This document shows, in pieces, positions 1-8,162 of a stretch of DNA of 64,000 bases. The number at the start of each line of letters is the position of its first letter. Positions within the stretch are counted from its first letter, which is position 1. Under the pieces are notes generated by a model. That model was not told the origin of the DNA. It saw nothing but the letters and a program-made list of their open reading frames with translations, and searched no databases. Position numbers and translations under genes: made by a program. The stretch covers positions 124,001 through 188,000 of the forward strand of contig NZ_FPEI01000006.1 of the NCBI RefSeq assembly GCF_900117415.1, written 5' to 3'. Origin of the DNA: Hyphomicrobium sp. CS1BSMeth3. GTDB taxonomy: Bacteria; Pseudomonadota; Alphaproteobacteria; Rhizobiales; Hyphomicrobiaceae.

Positions 1-362
1 ACGAAGACCGTGGCCAGCGCGGCGTGGACGAGGAAGCCTGCACCGCTCACCACCCCGATGGCCGCCGAGCACCAGAGCGTCGCCGCCGTGTTGAGGCCGC
101 GCACGCTGAAGCCTTCCTTGAAGATCAGGCCCGCGCCGAGAAAGCCGATGCCGGAGACGACCTGCGCCGCCATTCGGGTCGGGCTGGCCTCGCCCGGAAA
201 CAGACCGGCGAACATCACGAAGGTCGCTGCCCCGAGGGAGACGAGGGCATTCGTGCGCAGGCCAGCGAGGCGTTGACGCCACTGCCGCTCGAAGCCGATA
301 GCGGCGCCGAGGATGAGGGCCACAGCAAGGTTCAGGGCCGTCTGATCGATACCGGCGAGCAT
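1..362 (-). CDS. MgtC/SapB family membrane protein, C-terminus outside the window
   Basis: Translating the minus strand from the ATG at 362 gives an open frame running off the window edge (about 120 residues). It shows the MgtC N-terminal pattern: a first hydrophobic helix, then GAAIGFERQWRQRLAGLRTN, SLGAATFVMF, and the GIGFLGAGLIFK glycine helix followed by VRGLNTAATLW. Family members are inner-membrane proteins linked to growth at low Mg2+ or to ATP synthase modulation, but most environmental homologues are uncharacterised. It starts 8 bp after the ABC ATPase stop on the same strand and could be co-transcribed. Family assignment is firm; the function is not. Confidence 0.85.
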   Translation of the reverse strand, partial: MLAGIDQTALNLAVALILGAAIGFERQWRQRLAGLRTNALVSLGAATFVMFAGLFPGEASPTRMAAQVVSGIGFLGAGLIFKEGFSVRGLNTAATLWCSAAIGVVSGAGFLVHAALATVF

Positions 363-370
363 GTGAGACC

Positions 371-1693
371 TCACGTCGGATTGTCGAGATTGAATGCGCC
401 GGACTGCTCATCATAGGCAAAGACCTCGCCGTAGCGTGCGAGCGATATGACCGCGCGCAGCGTCTGATCGGCGGCGGTCTCGCCCATATGGTCTTCCAGC
501 TCGTCCTTGAAACGCAGCATCGGCGCGCGATGCGACGGGCGTTCGTCGAGCACGCGTCGGATGTGCGCTGCAATGGGCACGTGAGCCAGCAGGTGCTGCC
601 GGAACAGCGCTTTGCGCTCATCGACATCGAGTGCGGCAAAGCGGCGGCCGGCAGGGGTCAACTTGACGTCGCCTTCGGCCAGCTCCGCGAAGCGCAGAAG
701 CTGCAGGACTTCGCTGAGCCTCAGGAGCTGCTCGCCGGGAATATGCAACGCGTCGGCGAGAAGCGGGAGATCGGCCTGCCCGTCATAGGGCGGGCCGGCC
801 AGCGCTTCCATCAGCCCCGATAAAGCGTTCGACGATACGCGCGGCAGGGCCATGCCGATGCCCGTGCCCGGAAAAACACCCGGCTTGATGGTGGCGGCGC
901 CGTGCGTCGTCATCCGCGCATAGATGTCGTCGACGAGGGCACGGAAGGTCGTATCCTGCCGGCGCCTCGGTTGAGGAATGTCGACCTTGATCTCGGACGT
1001 GATGCGCCCGGGAGCCGACGACATCAGCAGAATGCGGTCGGACATCAGGACGGCTTCCTCGATGTTGTGCGTGACCATCAGAATGGAGCGGATCGGCAGT
1101 CGGCCCTCCGACCACAGGTCGATGAGGTCGGTACGCAGGGTCTCGGCCGTGAGCACGTCGAGCGCGGAGAAGGCCTCGTCCATCAGAAGGAGCTTGGAGT
1201 GCATGACGAGCGCCCGCGCGAAACCGACGCGCTGGCGCATGCCGCCCGACAGCTCCTTGGGGTATGCGCTCTCGAACCCATCGAGGCCGATAAGATCGAT
1301 TGCCGCGAGCGCCCGCTTGCGGCGTTCGTCACGGGGGACGCCCTGCGCTTCGAGGCCGAACTCGACATTCTCCAGCACGGTGAGCCAGGGCATCAGCGCA
1401 AAGGTCTGGAATACCATTGCGACGCCGGCGGCGGGGGCCGTCACCGGCTTGCCATCGAGCATGACCTCGCCCTTCGTGGGCTTGAGCAGCCCGGCAATGA
1501 TCCTGAGCAGCGTAGACTTGCCCGAGCCGGAGCGGCCAAGCAGGGAGACGATCTCGCCATCGGCAACGCTGAGGCAGACGTTGTCGAGAACAGGCTGCGA
1601 TCGTCCGCCATCCTTGGAGAAGGCGTGTGTCAGGTTCGTGACACGGACGATGTCGGCGGCGATCGCATCGGGCGTCGTGAGCGTGTCTTTCAT
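371..1693 (-). CDS. NitT/TauT-type ABC transporter ATP-binding protein with C-terminal AAA-associated domain
   Basis: The protein (440 aa) powers uptake of a small anion or organic substrate with the adjacent permease. The N-terminal ~250 residues are an ABC ATPase: Walker A LLGRSGSGKST, Q-loop VFQTFALMPW, signature LSGGMRQRVGFARAL, Walker B LLLMDEAFSAL and switch His in VTHNIEEA. The remaining ~170 residues match the winged-helix-like AAA-associated C-terminal domain of some nitrate/sulfonate/bicarbonate ATPases. The ATG at 1693 (MKDTLTTP) is preferred over a longer frame to 1738, which would overlap the permease end. No periplasmic binding protein is visible nearby, so the substrate is unknown. 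Confidence 0.88.
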   Translation of the reverse strand: MKDTLTTPDAIAADIVRVTNLTHAFSKDGGRSQPVLDNVCLSVADGEIVSLLGRSGSGKSTLLRIIAGLLKPTKGEVMLDGKPVTAPAAGVAMVFQTFALMPWLTVLENVEFGLEAQGVPRDERRKRALAAIDLIGLDGFESAYPKELSGGMRQRVGFARALVMHSKLLLMDEAFSALDVLTAETLRTDLIDLWSEGRLPIRSILMVTHNIEEAVLMSDRILLMSSAPGRITSEIKVDIPQPRRRQDTTFRALVDDIYARMTTHGAATIKPGVFPGTGIGMALPRVSSNALSGLMEALAGPPYDGQADLPLLADALHIPGEQLLRLSEVLQLLRFAELAEGDVKLTPAGRRFAALDVDERKALFRQHLLAHVPIAAHIRRVLDERPSHRAPMLRFKDELEDHMGETAADQTLRAVISLARYGEVFAYDEQSGAFNLDNPT

Positions 1694-1703
1694 GACGGTT
1701 TCC

Positions 1704-3452
1704 TTAGTCGAAGCGCAGCTTGCGCTCAGCAAACCCATAGAGGCGCCGCCACAGCAAGCGATTGAGCAAAATCACCAGCGTCGACATCACCGCAATGCCG
1801 AGCACGACGCGCGGGATATCGCCGGCCTGCGTCGCCTCTGCGATGTACGCGCCAAGGCCTGTCGCGGTGAGCTTGACGTCGCCCCACTGTGCGACTTCGG
1901 CGACGATCGAGGCGTTCCAAGCGCCTCCGGTGGCGGTGAGCGCCCCCGTCACGTAGTAGGGGAAGATGCCGGGCAGGATGACCTTCTGCCACCACTGCCG
2001 GCCGCGCGCGCCCATCAGGGTCGCAGCATCGCGCAGGTCATTGGGGAAGGCGCTCGCGCCGGCGATCACGTTGAACAGAATGTACCATTGTGCGCCGAGG
2101 ATCATCAGTGGCGAGAGCCAGACATTCGGCTCGAGCCTGAATGCCACGATCACCATGACGAATACCGGAAACATCACGTTCGCAGGGAAGGCGGCAAGGA
2201 ACTGCGCCAGCGGCTGGATGCGATCGGCGAGCCCTGGCCGAAGACCTATCCACACACCGATCGGCACCCAGACGAGGCTCGCCATGCCGACCAGGACCAC
2301 GACGCGAAGCAGCGTCGCGAGGCCCCCGAGCAGAACCGTGGCCAAATCCGCGAGCCCGAAGTGCGCATAGACGTAGCTGATGACGGTCCACAGGCCCCAC
2401 AGCACGAGCAGAGCCAGGATGCCGTGCCACGCGACATCAAAGACCGGTGACGACGTGATCCCCGAATGCAGCGGCTTCGGTGCAAAACGCTGCACCAATC
2501 CGCCCACGCTGTCGGCAGCCCGGCCCCAAACCATCGCAAAGGCCCTCAGCAAGTGCGTGCGGCGTATCAGGGCGAGCACCCATGAGCGCGGCCTTTCCGC
2601 GCCCGCCGTCTGCTCGGCGCGGAACTTGTCGGCCCAGGCCACGATCGGCCGGAAGACGAGCTGGTCATAGGCCAGGATGACGATGGCCATGGCCAGGATG
2701 GCCCAGCCCACGGCGGGCAGGTTGCGTTCGTCGATTGCGAGCGCGAGATACGATCCGATCCCCGGCAAACGGACCTCCGTACTGCCGACCGTGATCGCTT
2801 CCGAGGCAACGACGAAGAACCAGCCGCCCGACATCGACATCATCGTGTTCCAGATGAGCCCCGGCGCGGCAAACGGCGCCTCCACGCGCCAGAAGCGCAT
2901 CCAGGCCGAGAGCTGGAAATGCCGGGCCGCTTCATCCAGCTCAGTCGGCACCGTCTTCAGCGACTGATAGAACGAGAAAGCCATATTCCAGGCCTGGCTC
3001 GTGAAGATCGCGAACATGGCGGCGAGCTCGGCACCCATCCGGCTTCCCGGAAAGAGCCCCATGAAGAAAACGACGGTGAAGGTGAGGAAGCCCAGCACGG
3101 GCACGGACTGAAGGATGTCGAGCGCCGGGATGATGATCTGCTCGGCGCGCCGGTTCTTGGCGGCGAGCGTCGCGACGCTGAAGGTGAAGGTGAGCGAGAC
3201 GATGATCGCCGCAAACATCCTGAGCGTCGACTGCAGGGCGTATTCCGGCAGCGCCCACGGCGACAGCGTGATCGATGCGGCCTCGAGCACCGCCAACGGC
3301 TGGCCGAAGCCTCTCGCCGCATAGGCGAGGGCGATCGTGACTGCAAGCAGGAGAATACCGACGACCGCATCGTAGCGGTTGGGGATCAGCGCACGCCAGA
3401 TGGAAGCCGGCGTACCGGCATGGGGCCCGGCTGACCGGGGAAAGAATATCAT
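1704..3452 (-). CDS. Double-length ABC transporter permease, NitT/TauT type
   Basis: The 582-aa polytopic protein carries two fused BPD_transp_1 permease domains in one chain, about twice the length of a usual SsuC/TauC permease. Each half has an EAA-like cytoplasmic loop: near ELDEAARHFQLSAWMRFWRV in the first half and DLRDAATLMGARGRQWWQKV in the second. One chain could therefore supply both transmembrane halves. It lies 10 bp upstream of the ATPase gene on the same strand, so the two form an operon. Fused permeases of this kind recur in alpha- and betaproteobacteria without a defined substrate. ATG start at 3452. Confidence 0.88.
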   Translation of the reverse strand: MIFFPRSAGPHAGTPASIWRALIPNRYDAVVGILLLAVTIALAYAARGFGQPLAVLEAASITLSPWALPEYALQSTLRMFAAIIVSLTFTFSVATLAAKNRRAEQIIIPALDILQSVPVLGFLTFTVVFFMGLFPGSRMGAELAAMFAIFTSQAWNMAFSFYQSLKTVPTELDEAARHFQLSAWMRFWRVEAPFAAPGLIWNTMMSMSGGWFFVVASEAITVGSTEVRLPGIGSYLALAIDERNLPAVGWAILAMAIVILAYDQLVFRPIVAWADKFRAEQTAGAERPRSWVLALIRRTHLLRAFAMVWGRAADSVGGLVQRFAPKPLHSGITSSPVFDVAWHGILALLVLWGLWTVISYVYAHFGLADLATVLLGGLATLLRVVVLVGMASLVWVPIGVWIGLRPGLADRIQPLAQFLAAFPANVMFPVFVMVIVAFRLEPNVWLSPLMILGAQWYILFNVIAGASAFPNDLRDAATLMGARGRQWWQKVILPGIFPYYVTGALTATGGAWNASIVAEVAQWGDVKLTATGLGAYIAEATQAGDIPRVVLGIAVMSTLVILLNRLLWRRLYGFAERKLRFD

Positions 3453-3890
3453 CGCTCACCTCATGCGTCGCCATCGCGGCGACCGAGGCGAGCGTCAAGC
3501 GACGATCAGCTCTCGGACACCGACGATGGCTTTGACTGTCGACTACTGTCGCTTGGCATCGTCCTTGGCCTTTACGTTGAAAGCGTCCCAGCCCTTTGAC
3601 AGGTCGGGCGCCCGCCACCGATGGCGAAGCGCAACGCCGCTGTCAAGCCCGAAAAGGAATAGTGCGCAGGGGCTCGAACTGCAGTCGTGCGCGATGTCGT
3701 CGCGCACGAGCTGATTGAGCGCGCGAGAGCGGAGGAGCTCCACCATGCGGCTGGGACCACGGCGCCGCGAGCAATGGTGTGGCCTCAGGTGGAGCGATGT
3801 CGGTATGACTTCAATGATCGTGGGTGGAGCGAGCGCGCGAAAGCGGCTTCTCGAAGATCTCCTTGAGCGCAGACCTCATTCTGTTTGCCC
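3453..3890. other. Intergenic region of 438 bp with no convincing gene
   Basis: This stretch separates the ABC permease from the next minus-strand gene. A 67-codon minus-strand frame (3543-3746) lacks a clear ribosome-binding site and resembles nothing I recognise. The region presumably holds the promoter of the ABC operon. The expected substrate-binding protein gene is absent here. Confidence 0.5.
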
Positions 3891-4523
3891 TCAGATGAGA
3901 TTGGCGATCAGCAGCGCGCCGGCCACCGCCAATGCTGCCACCCAGAGCAGGTCGAAGTTCAGCCAGGCGCTCCGAAGGACAGCGACACCAAGACATTCAT
4001 GCACGATGACGGCAATGACAGCCGTCGTCGCCAGCATCGCAAGCGTGTGAATCCCGACACCGGCGAGTGCTGATGCCATTGGCGATACAGAACCAGCGGC
4101 GGCCGCGCCTCCGCCAAGGCATGTCTGCATGAGCGCTGGCCACAGCATGAGACCGGCGCCATGGGTTGCTGCCATCAGGAACGACCAGACGACAAGACCG
4201 CAAAGTCCGACCTGCATGCCGAAGCGCACGCGATGTCGGTGCCCGAAGCGCCAGTGGTAGGCCGCCCATACCAGGAGAGATGCGCCGGCACCAACGCGCA
4301 CGAGATCGTGCGGCACGAAGGCACCGGCGACCACGAGCAGGCCTGCAACGGCTGCGATCGAGATGGCATGGCCGATGGCGATCGGCAGCAGCGACACGAT
4401 CACTATGGTCCGGCTCTGCCGATGAAGACCGAGCGCCACCGCAAACAGCCAGCCCATCGCGGGGTTCAGGCCATGAAAGGCGCCGAGCCCTGCAACAGTC
4501 AGCCATGGCGACGCTTCGATCAT
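3891..4523 (-). CDS. Polytopic membrane protein paired with the SBP56 gene, function unknown
   Basis: The 210-aa product is almost entirely hydrophobic, with about six predicted membrane helices. Near the N-terminus it has GAFHGLNPAMGWLFAVALGL, a His/Asn/Pro-containing helix that recalls, only loosely, small metal or sulfur-anion permeases such as HupE/UreJ, NicO or TauE/SafE. A second His cluster (YHWRFGHRHRVRFG) sits mid-protein. The ATG at 4523 (MIEASPWL) is chosen because it lies 7 bp after the SBP56 stop; the frame can be extended upstream only by overlapping that gene. Tight coupling suggests it handles a substrate or product of the methanethiol oxidase-like enzyme. That role is inference. 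Confidence 0.7.
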   Translation of the reverse strand: MIEASPWLTVAGLGAFHGLNPAMGWLFAVALGLHRQSRTIVIVSLLPIAIGHAISIAAVAGLLVVAGAFVPHDLVRVGAGASLLVWAAYHWRFGHRHRVRFGMQVGLCGLVVWSFLMAATHGAGLMLWPALMQTCLGGGAAAAGSVSPMASALAGVGIHTLAMLATTAVIAVIVHECLGVAVLRSAWLNFDLLWVAALAVAGALLIANLI

Positions 4524-4530
4524 CGCGGGC

Positions 4531-5925
4531 CTACGGATAGCAATAGGAGTCGGACGAGCAGTCGCCACCTTCGAGGCGCACCTGATGTGGCCGATGTGGT
4601 GCGGGCCATGGCACGAAGAAATTGGGATCGAAGGCGATGCCACCATTTGGATCAGCATCGAGCTTCACCATCCAGCCTTCGATGCCGTGGGGATAGAACT
4701 GCGGATCAATTGCGCCGTAGAGCGAGTTGGTGAAGAAGATCCGTTTTCCATCGCGGCTGATCTCGACCATCTGCGGGCCACCGCTCAACTCGCCGTTCTT
4801 CGCACCCGGGTGAGTGGCCTTCGAGACGATGCCGCCGATCCGCACCTTGCCGGTGAGTTTCGGGTTGAATGGATCGGAGACGTCGTACTGCTGCAGGTCG
4901 CCGGTGCCCCAGCAGGCGACATACAGGAACTTGTCGTCCATCGAGAGATCGATATCGGTAACGAGCGGCGGCACCGCCTTGAAGCCCTTGAGCAGCGGAG
5001 GCAAATCGTCCTCATTTGCCGGCTCGGCCGGTATCTCGATGACCTTCTTGACCGCCCATTTGTCGCCGTCCTTATGCCAGGTCCAGATCGATGAAGAGAG
5101 GTTCTCGAGGCTGAGGACGCAGTTGACGAAGCCGTATGCCTTGGTGGGATCATGCGCTGGCCGAAGCTCGAACACGAGCTGGTATTTGTCGCCGAAGTCG
5201 ATCGTCTGCACGTGCTTGCGCTTGTGCAGGTCCCAGAAGTGCAGGCGGCGGCCGTACTTCGCGCCGAGCAGGACGTCGGGGATCAGGCCGTTCTCGAATG
5301 TCTCCGGCGTTCCCCATTCGCTGGTGACCAGCGTGTCGTGGCCAAGATGCCACCAGGCGTCGTAGGCGAGTTGCTGCGGACCGCGATCCATCTCCCACTG
5401 TCCGAGTACGTCAAACGTCTCATGATCCATCAGGAACACGCCGCCGGGGCCCTTGCCTTCACGATTTCCGAGCGCGGCGATATAGATGCCCTCCGGTCCG
5501 CAATGGACGGTGTGCGGTCGCGTGTAGCCAGCTTTGTCGGCGACCTCCTCGGGCTCAATCACCTTGACGATCGTTGGATTGCGCGGATTGGGTTTCGTAT
5601 CGAGGATATGAATGCGTGAGGATCGCAGGCCAGGCACGACGAGGTAGCGCCGCTCGACATGAGGATGAGGCGCGTTGGGGCAGAGGCACGACGAGCAGGC
5701 GTTCCATCCGAAGTGATGAAGCTCGTCGCCGGCATTCGGCATCGGGGTCGTTCCGATGATCTGGGAGTAGGTCTTCGAATTTGGATTGACGTCGACGACC
5801 GCCAGCGCATCAGGCGTATTCCGCTCCGGATCGAAGGTCGCAACATAGGCCAGCGTCTCCGGCGCTGCTTTCATCGCCATGCGCGGCGAGGGATAAAAAC
5901 TGGGATCGGGCTTCCAGGTAGCCAT
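4531..5925 (-). CDS. Selenium-binding protein (SBP56) family, probable methanethiol oxidase
   Basis: The 464-aa protein matches the SBP56 family over its whole length. Visible signatures include FGWNACSSCLCPNAPHPHVERR with the conserved cysteine pair, LVVPGLRSSRIHILD, GYTRPHTVHCGPEGI, WHLGHDTLVTSEWG and the C-terminal PHRPHQVRLEGGDCSSD. Bacterial members such as Hyphomicrobium MtoX are copper-dependent oxidases that convert methanethiol to formaldehyde, H2S and H2O2; others are uncharacterised. The ATG at 5925 follows a GGAGAG ribosome-binding site; an upstream ATG at 5967 adds 14 poorly conserved residues. I see no clear signal peptide, although some MtoX proteins are exported. It is co-transcribed with the downstream membrane protein. 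Confidence 0.88.
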   Translation of the reverse strand: MATWKPDPSFYPSPRMAMKAAPETLAYVATFDPERNTPDALAVVDVNPNSKTYSQIIGTTPMPNAGDELHHFGWNACSSCLCPNAPHPHVERRYLVVPGLRSSRIHILDTKPNPRNPTIVKVIEPEEVADKAGYTRPHTVHCGPEGIYIAALGNREGKGPGGVFLMDHETFDVLGQWEMDRGPQQLAYDAWWHLGHDTLVTSEWGTPETFENGLIPDVLLGAKYGRRLHFWDLHKRKHVQTIDFGDKYQLVFELRPAHDPTKAYGFVNCVLSLENLSSSIWTWHKDGDKWAVKKVIEIPAEPANEDDLPPLLKGFKAVPPLVTDIDLSMDDKFLYVACWGTGDLQQYDVSDPFNPKLTGKVRIGGIVSKATHPGAKNGELSGGPQMVEISRDGKRIFFTNSLYGAIDPQFYPHGIEGWMVKLDADPNGGIAFDPNFFVPWPAPHRPHQVRLEGGDCSSDSYCYP

Positions 5926-5976
5926 TTCATGCTCTCCTTTTTCCGTTCCTGCACTCGTGATGGGCATTTCTGCCGG

Positions 5977-6412
5977 TCAGACCGCGACCAGGAGCAGTTC
6001 AAGGCAGTGCCTAATTGTCGATCCGGTCTGAGCTTTTGCCTGTGACGGCTCGTCAGCTTGCCGGATATGCAGGGCGATCTCGGCGACGATCGCCTCTGCG
6101 TGCGCAATTGGTCCCATATGGCCGGCGCCTGGGATGACCGCGGTTCGCGCGTCGGCCAGGAGTCCATCGGGAAGCATCTCGGCGATCTGCCGCGTGGGTG
6201 CCGGAGCGTGCTCTCAGCGCAAGGCGAGGACTCGAATGTCGAGGCGGCACAGGCCGCGAGCGGCGTGTCCTCGTCGATGAGCGCTCCGAAATCCAGCAGC
6301 GCCTTCGGGATGCATCGAATAAGTGCGGATTGTATCGCAGGTCTCAGGCCCGCGAAAGCGCCGTGCTGCCCCATTCGTCGATGAAGGCGACTGCCGCGCT
6401 ATTCGTCATATT
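5977..6412 (-). pseudogene. Decayed alpha/beta-hydrolase fragment
   Basis: Three minus-strand frames together spell the C-terminal half of an alpha/beta hydrolase. One frame has NMTNSAAVAFIDEW (from 6412), the next GLRPAIQSALIRCIPKALLDF and DEDTPLAA, and the third LDIRVLALR, a TGA stop, then EHAPAPTRQIAEMLP and TAVIPGAGHMGP. The last motif holds the expected catalytic His. At least two frameshifts and one in-frame stop are needed, and the N-terminal half with the nucleophile elbow is missing, cut off near the gntR gene. It is a remnant, not an expressed enzyme. Confidence 0.72.
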
Positions 6413-6440
6413 GTCCCGGAATTTTTCGAACGGCGCTGCC

Positions 6441-7103
6441 TTATGCGATGGCACTGGTCCGCAAGCTTTCCATGGTACTCCGTATATGGCGTCGGGCGAC
6501 ACGCTCGGCAATTTCGGGATCGCCATCGCGAATGGCCTCGACGATCTCGACGTGCTCCTCGATGGCTTGCGCCGCGCGGTCGCTGCCCAGGTGCGACATA
6601 GGCTTGAAAACCTGGGAGGTCATTCGGATCATCGGCAGCTCCCGCATCAGAAAGCTGTTTCCCGACAGTTCGAGGATCGACGCGTGAAATTGGACGTTGG
6701 CCTTTACATACTCCGATTGGGTCCATGGCTTCATCGTGCGGCGCTGATGCTCGATGATCTGGAATAGATGATCTATGGCTGACTTGTCGGCCTTGCGCGC
6801 CGCCTCGCTCGCCGCGAGCCCATCGATGACCTCACGCATCGCATAGGCGTCCAGCATCCGCTCGAGATCGATGCTGATGACTTGAACGCCGCCGCTGCGC
6901 GTTGCCGTGACGAGGCCTTCCTGCTCCAGAAGGCGGAATGCCTCCCGGACCGGCGTGCGGCTCACCTTGAACTGCGAAGAGAGTTGGACCTGCCGTAGAG
7001 CGTGGCCCGGCGGATAGGTGCCGGCGTAGATCCTCTCGCGGAGGGCGTTTGCAACGTCATGAACCAGTTGGGTGCGGTGTTCCCACCCGAACGTCTCCTC
7101 CAT
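6441..7103 (-). CDS. GntR-family (FadR/FCD subfamily) transcriptional regulator
   Basis: The 220-aa protein has an N-terminal winged helix (LRERIYAGTYPPGHALRQVQ, FKVSRTPVREAFRLLEQEGLV) and a helical FCD effector domain (MLDAYAMREVIDGLAASEAA; H-rich KANVQFHASILELSGN; EEHVEIVEAIRDGD). FCD domains usually bind a metal and a carboxylate ligand. The ATG at 7103 is favoured over that at 7112 because GGAGG lies 9 nt upstream of it, whereas at 7112 the same GGAGG would abut the start. It is divergent from the peptide-type ABC operon and probably represses it through the palindrome at 7156-7181. Confidence 0.9.
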   Translation of the reverse strand: MEETFGWEHRTQLVHDVANALRERIYAGTYPPGHALRQVQLSSQFKVSRTPVREAFRLLEQEGLVTATRSGGVQVISIDLERMLDAYAMREVIDGLAASEAARKADKSAIDHLFQIIEHQRRTMKPWTQSEYVKANVQFHASILELSGNSFLMRELPMIRMTSQVFKPMSHLGSDRAAQAIEEHVEIVEAIRDGDPEIAERVARRHIRSTMESLRTSAIA

Positions 7104-7133
7104 GAGCCGCATCCTCCACGTTGGCAAAGGCCT

Positions 7134-7165
7134 TTGACAAAGACGTTCAATTAATGCTGGATACT
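7134..7165 (+). promoter_or_regulatory. Putative promoter of the oligopeptide-type transporter operon
   Basis: A consensus -35 box TTGACA lies at 7134-7139. About 18 bp downstream is a -10-like TGGATA, continuing as TGGATACT. The -10 falls inside the perfect palindrome, so a bound regulator would block RNA polymerase. The spacing is acceptable but the -10 is weak. Confidence 0.4.
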
Positions 7166-7181
7166 GGATCCAGTATCCAGC
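7156..7181. promoter_or_regulatory. Perfect 26-bp palindromic operator between gntR and the ABC operon
   Basis: The half-site GCTGGATACTGGA is followed directly by its reverse complement, giving 26 bp of perfect dyad symmetry centred between 7168 and 7169. It sits in the 108-bp divergent intergenic region, 52 bp before the gntR start and 30 bp before the first permease codon. FCD-type GntR proteins bind short dyads of this sort. The symmetry is seen directly; binding is inferred. Confidence 0.75.
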
Positions 7182-7211
7182 GTCAATCCGCCCGACGTTG
7201 CGGAGACCATC

Positions 7212-8162
7212 TTGCTCGCTCAATTCACCAATAAGCTCATAGGCTTCGTGCTTACGATGCTGGCTGCGGCCGTGCTCGTCTTCGTCGTGCTCGAAGTGCT
7301 GCCCGGCGACCCCGCGCTCGTGATGCTCGGTCCGGATGCGCAACCCGATACCTTGGCGGCCCTGCGCGAGCAGCTCGGGTTGAACCAGCCGGTTGTGTTT
7401 CGCTTCTTGAGCTGGATTGCGGGAATGCTGTGGGGCGACTTCGGCATCAGCTATGCCTACAACGTGCCGGTTCTGGGGCTCGTCGCCGATCGGCTCGCAG
7501 TGACACTGCCCCTCGCGCTCATGGCGATCCTCATCACCGTCGTGCTCGCTCTGGGCCTCGGGGTCTTCGCGGCGGCGAACAGTCAGCGGCTCCGCGGCCA
7601 GCTCGTGATGGCCTTCACGCAGTTCGGTATTGCCATTCCGAGCTTTTGGTTCGGCCTGCTGCTCATTCTCTTGTTCGCGATCCATCTCGGCTGGTTTCCG
7701 GCGGGCGGTTTTCCGGAGTGGTCGAAAGATCCCATCGCGTCGCTTCATGCGCTGGTTCTTCCAGCCTGTGCGCTCGCCTTGGTCCAGGCAGCCATTTTGA
7801 CCCGCGTGACGCGATCCGCCCTTCTGGAAGTGCTCCATGAGGACTTCGTGCGCACGGCGCGCGCCAAGGGGCTCACGCGGCGTGAGGTGCTGTGGCGGCA
7901 CGCTCTGCAGAATGCACTCGTCCCCATCGCGACGGTCATGGGGCTCCAGTTTGCCTCCCTCGTCGCCGGCACGATCGTGATCGAGAACGTATTCGCGCTT
8001 CCGGGACTGGGGCGCCTGATCTTCCTCGCCGTCGAGCAGCGCGATCTGGTCGTTGTCCGCGTGATCGTCGTCCTGCTCGTCGGGATGGTCATTCTCATGA
8101 ACTATCTGGTCGACATCGCGTACCTGTTCATCGACCCGCGTCTCAGGACGAGGCGCGCATGA
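7212..8162 (+). CDS. ABC transporter permease, DppB/OppB type
   Basis: The 316-aa inner-membrane permease has the DppB layout: N-terminal helix, then VLEVLPGDPALVMLGPDA and LREQLGLNQPV, followed by five further helices. The EAA loop is near DFVRTARAKGLTRREVLWRHALQNAL. It forms the channel with the next gene product for import of peptides or related compounds. The start is a TTG at 7212 with GGAG 7 nt upstream; the next in-frame Met would remove most of the first helix. Its stop overlaps the start of the dppC-like gene. The substrate is not determined by sequence. Confidence 0.9.
   Translation: MLAQFTNKLIGFVLTMLAAAVLVFVVLEVLPGDPALVMLGPDAQPDTLAALREQLGLNQPVVFRFLSWIAGMLWGDFGISYAYNVPVLGLVADRLAVTLPLALMAILITVVLALGLGVFAAANSQRLRGQLVMAFTQFGIAIPSFWFGLLLILLFAIHLGWFPAGGFPEWSKDPIASLHALVLPACALALVQAAILTRVTRSALLEVLHEDFVRTARAKGLTRREVLWRHALQNALVPIATVMGLQFASLVAGTIVIENVFALPGLGRLIFLAVEQRDLVVVRVIVVLLVGMVILMNYLVDIAYLFIDPRLRTRRA

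Noticed and set aside
3543-3746. A 67-codon minus frame between the ABC permease and the next gene
   Set aside because: No ribosome-binding site and no recognisable similarity. It might be a remnant, but the sequence alone does not support it.
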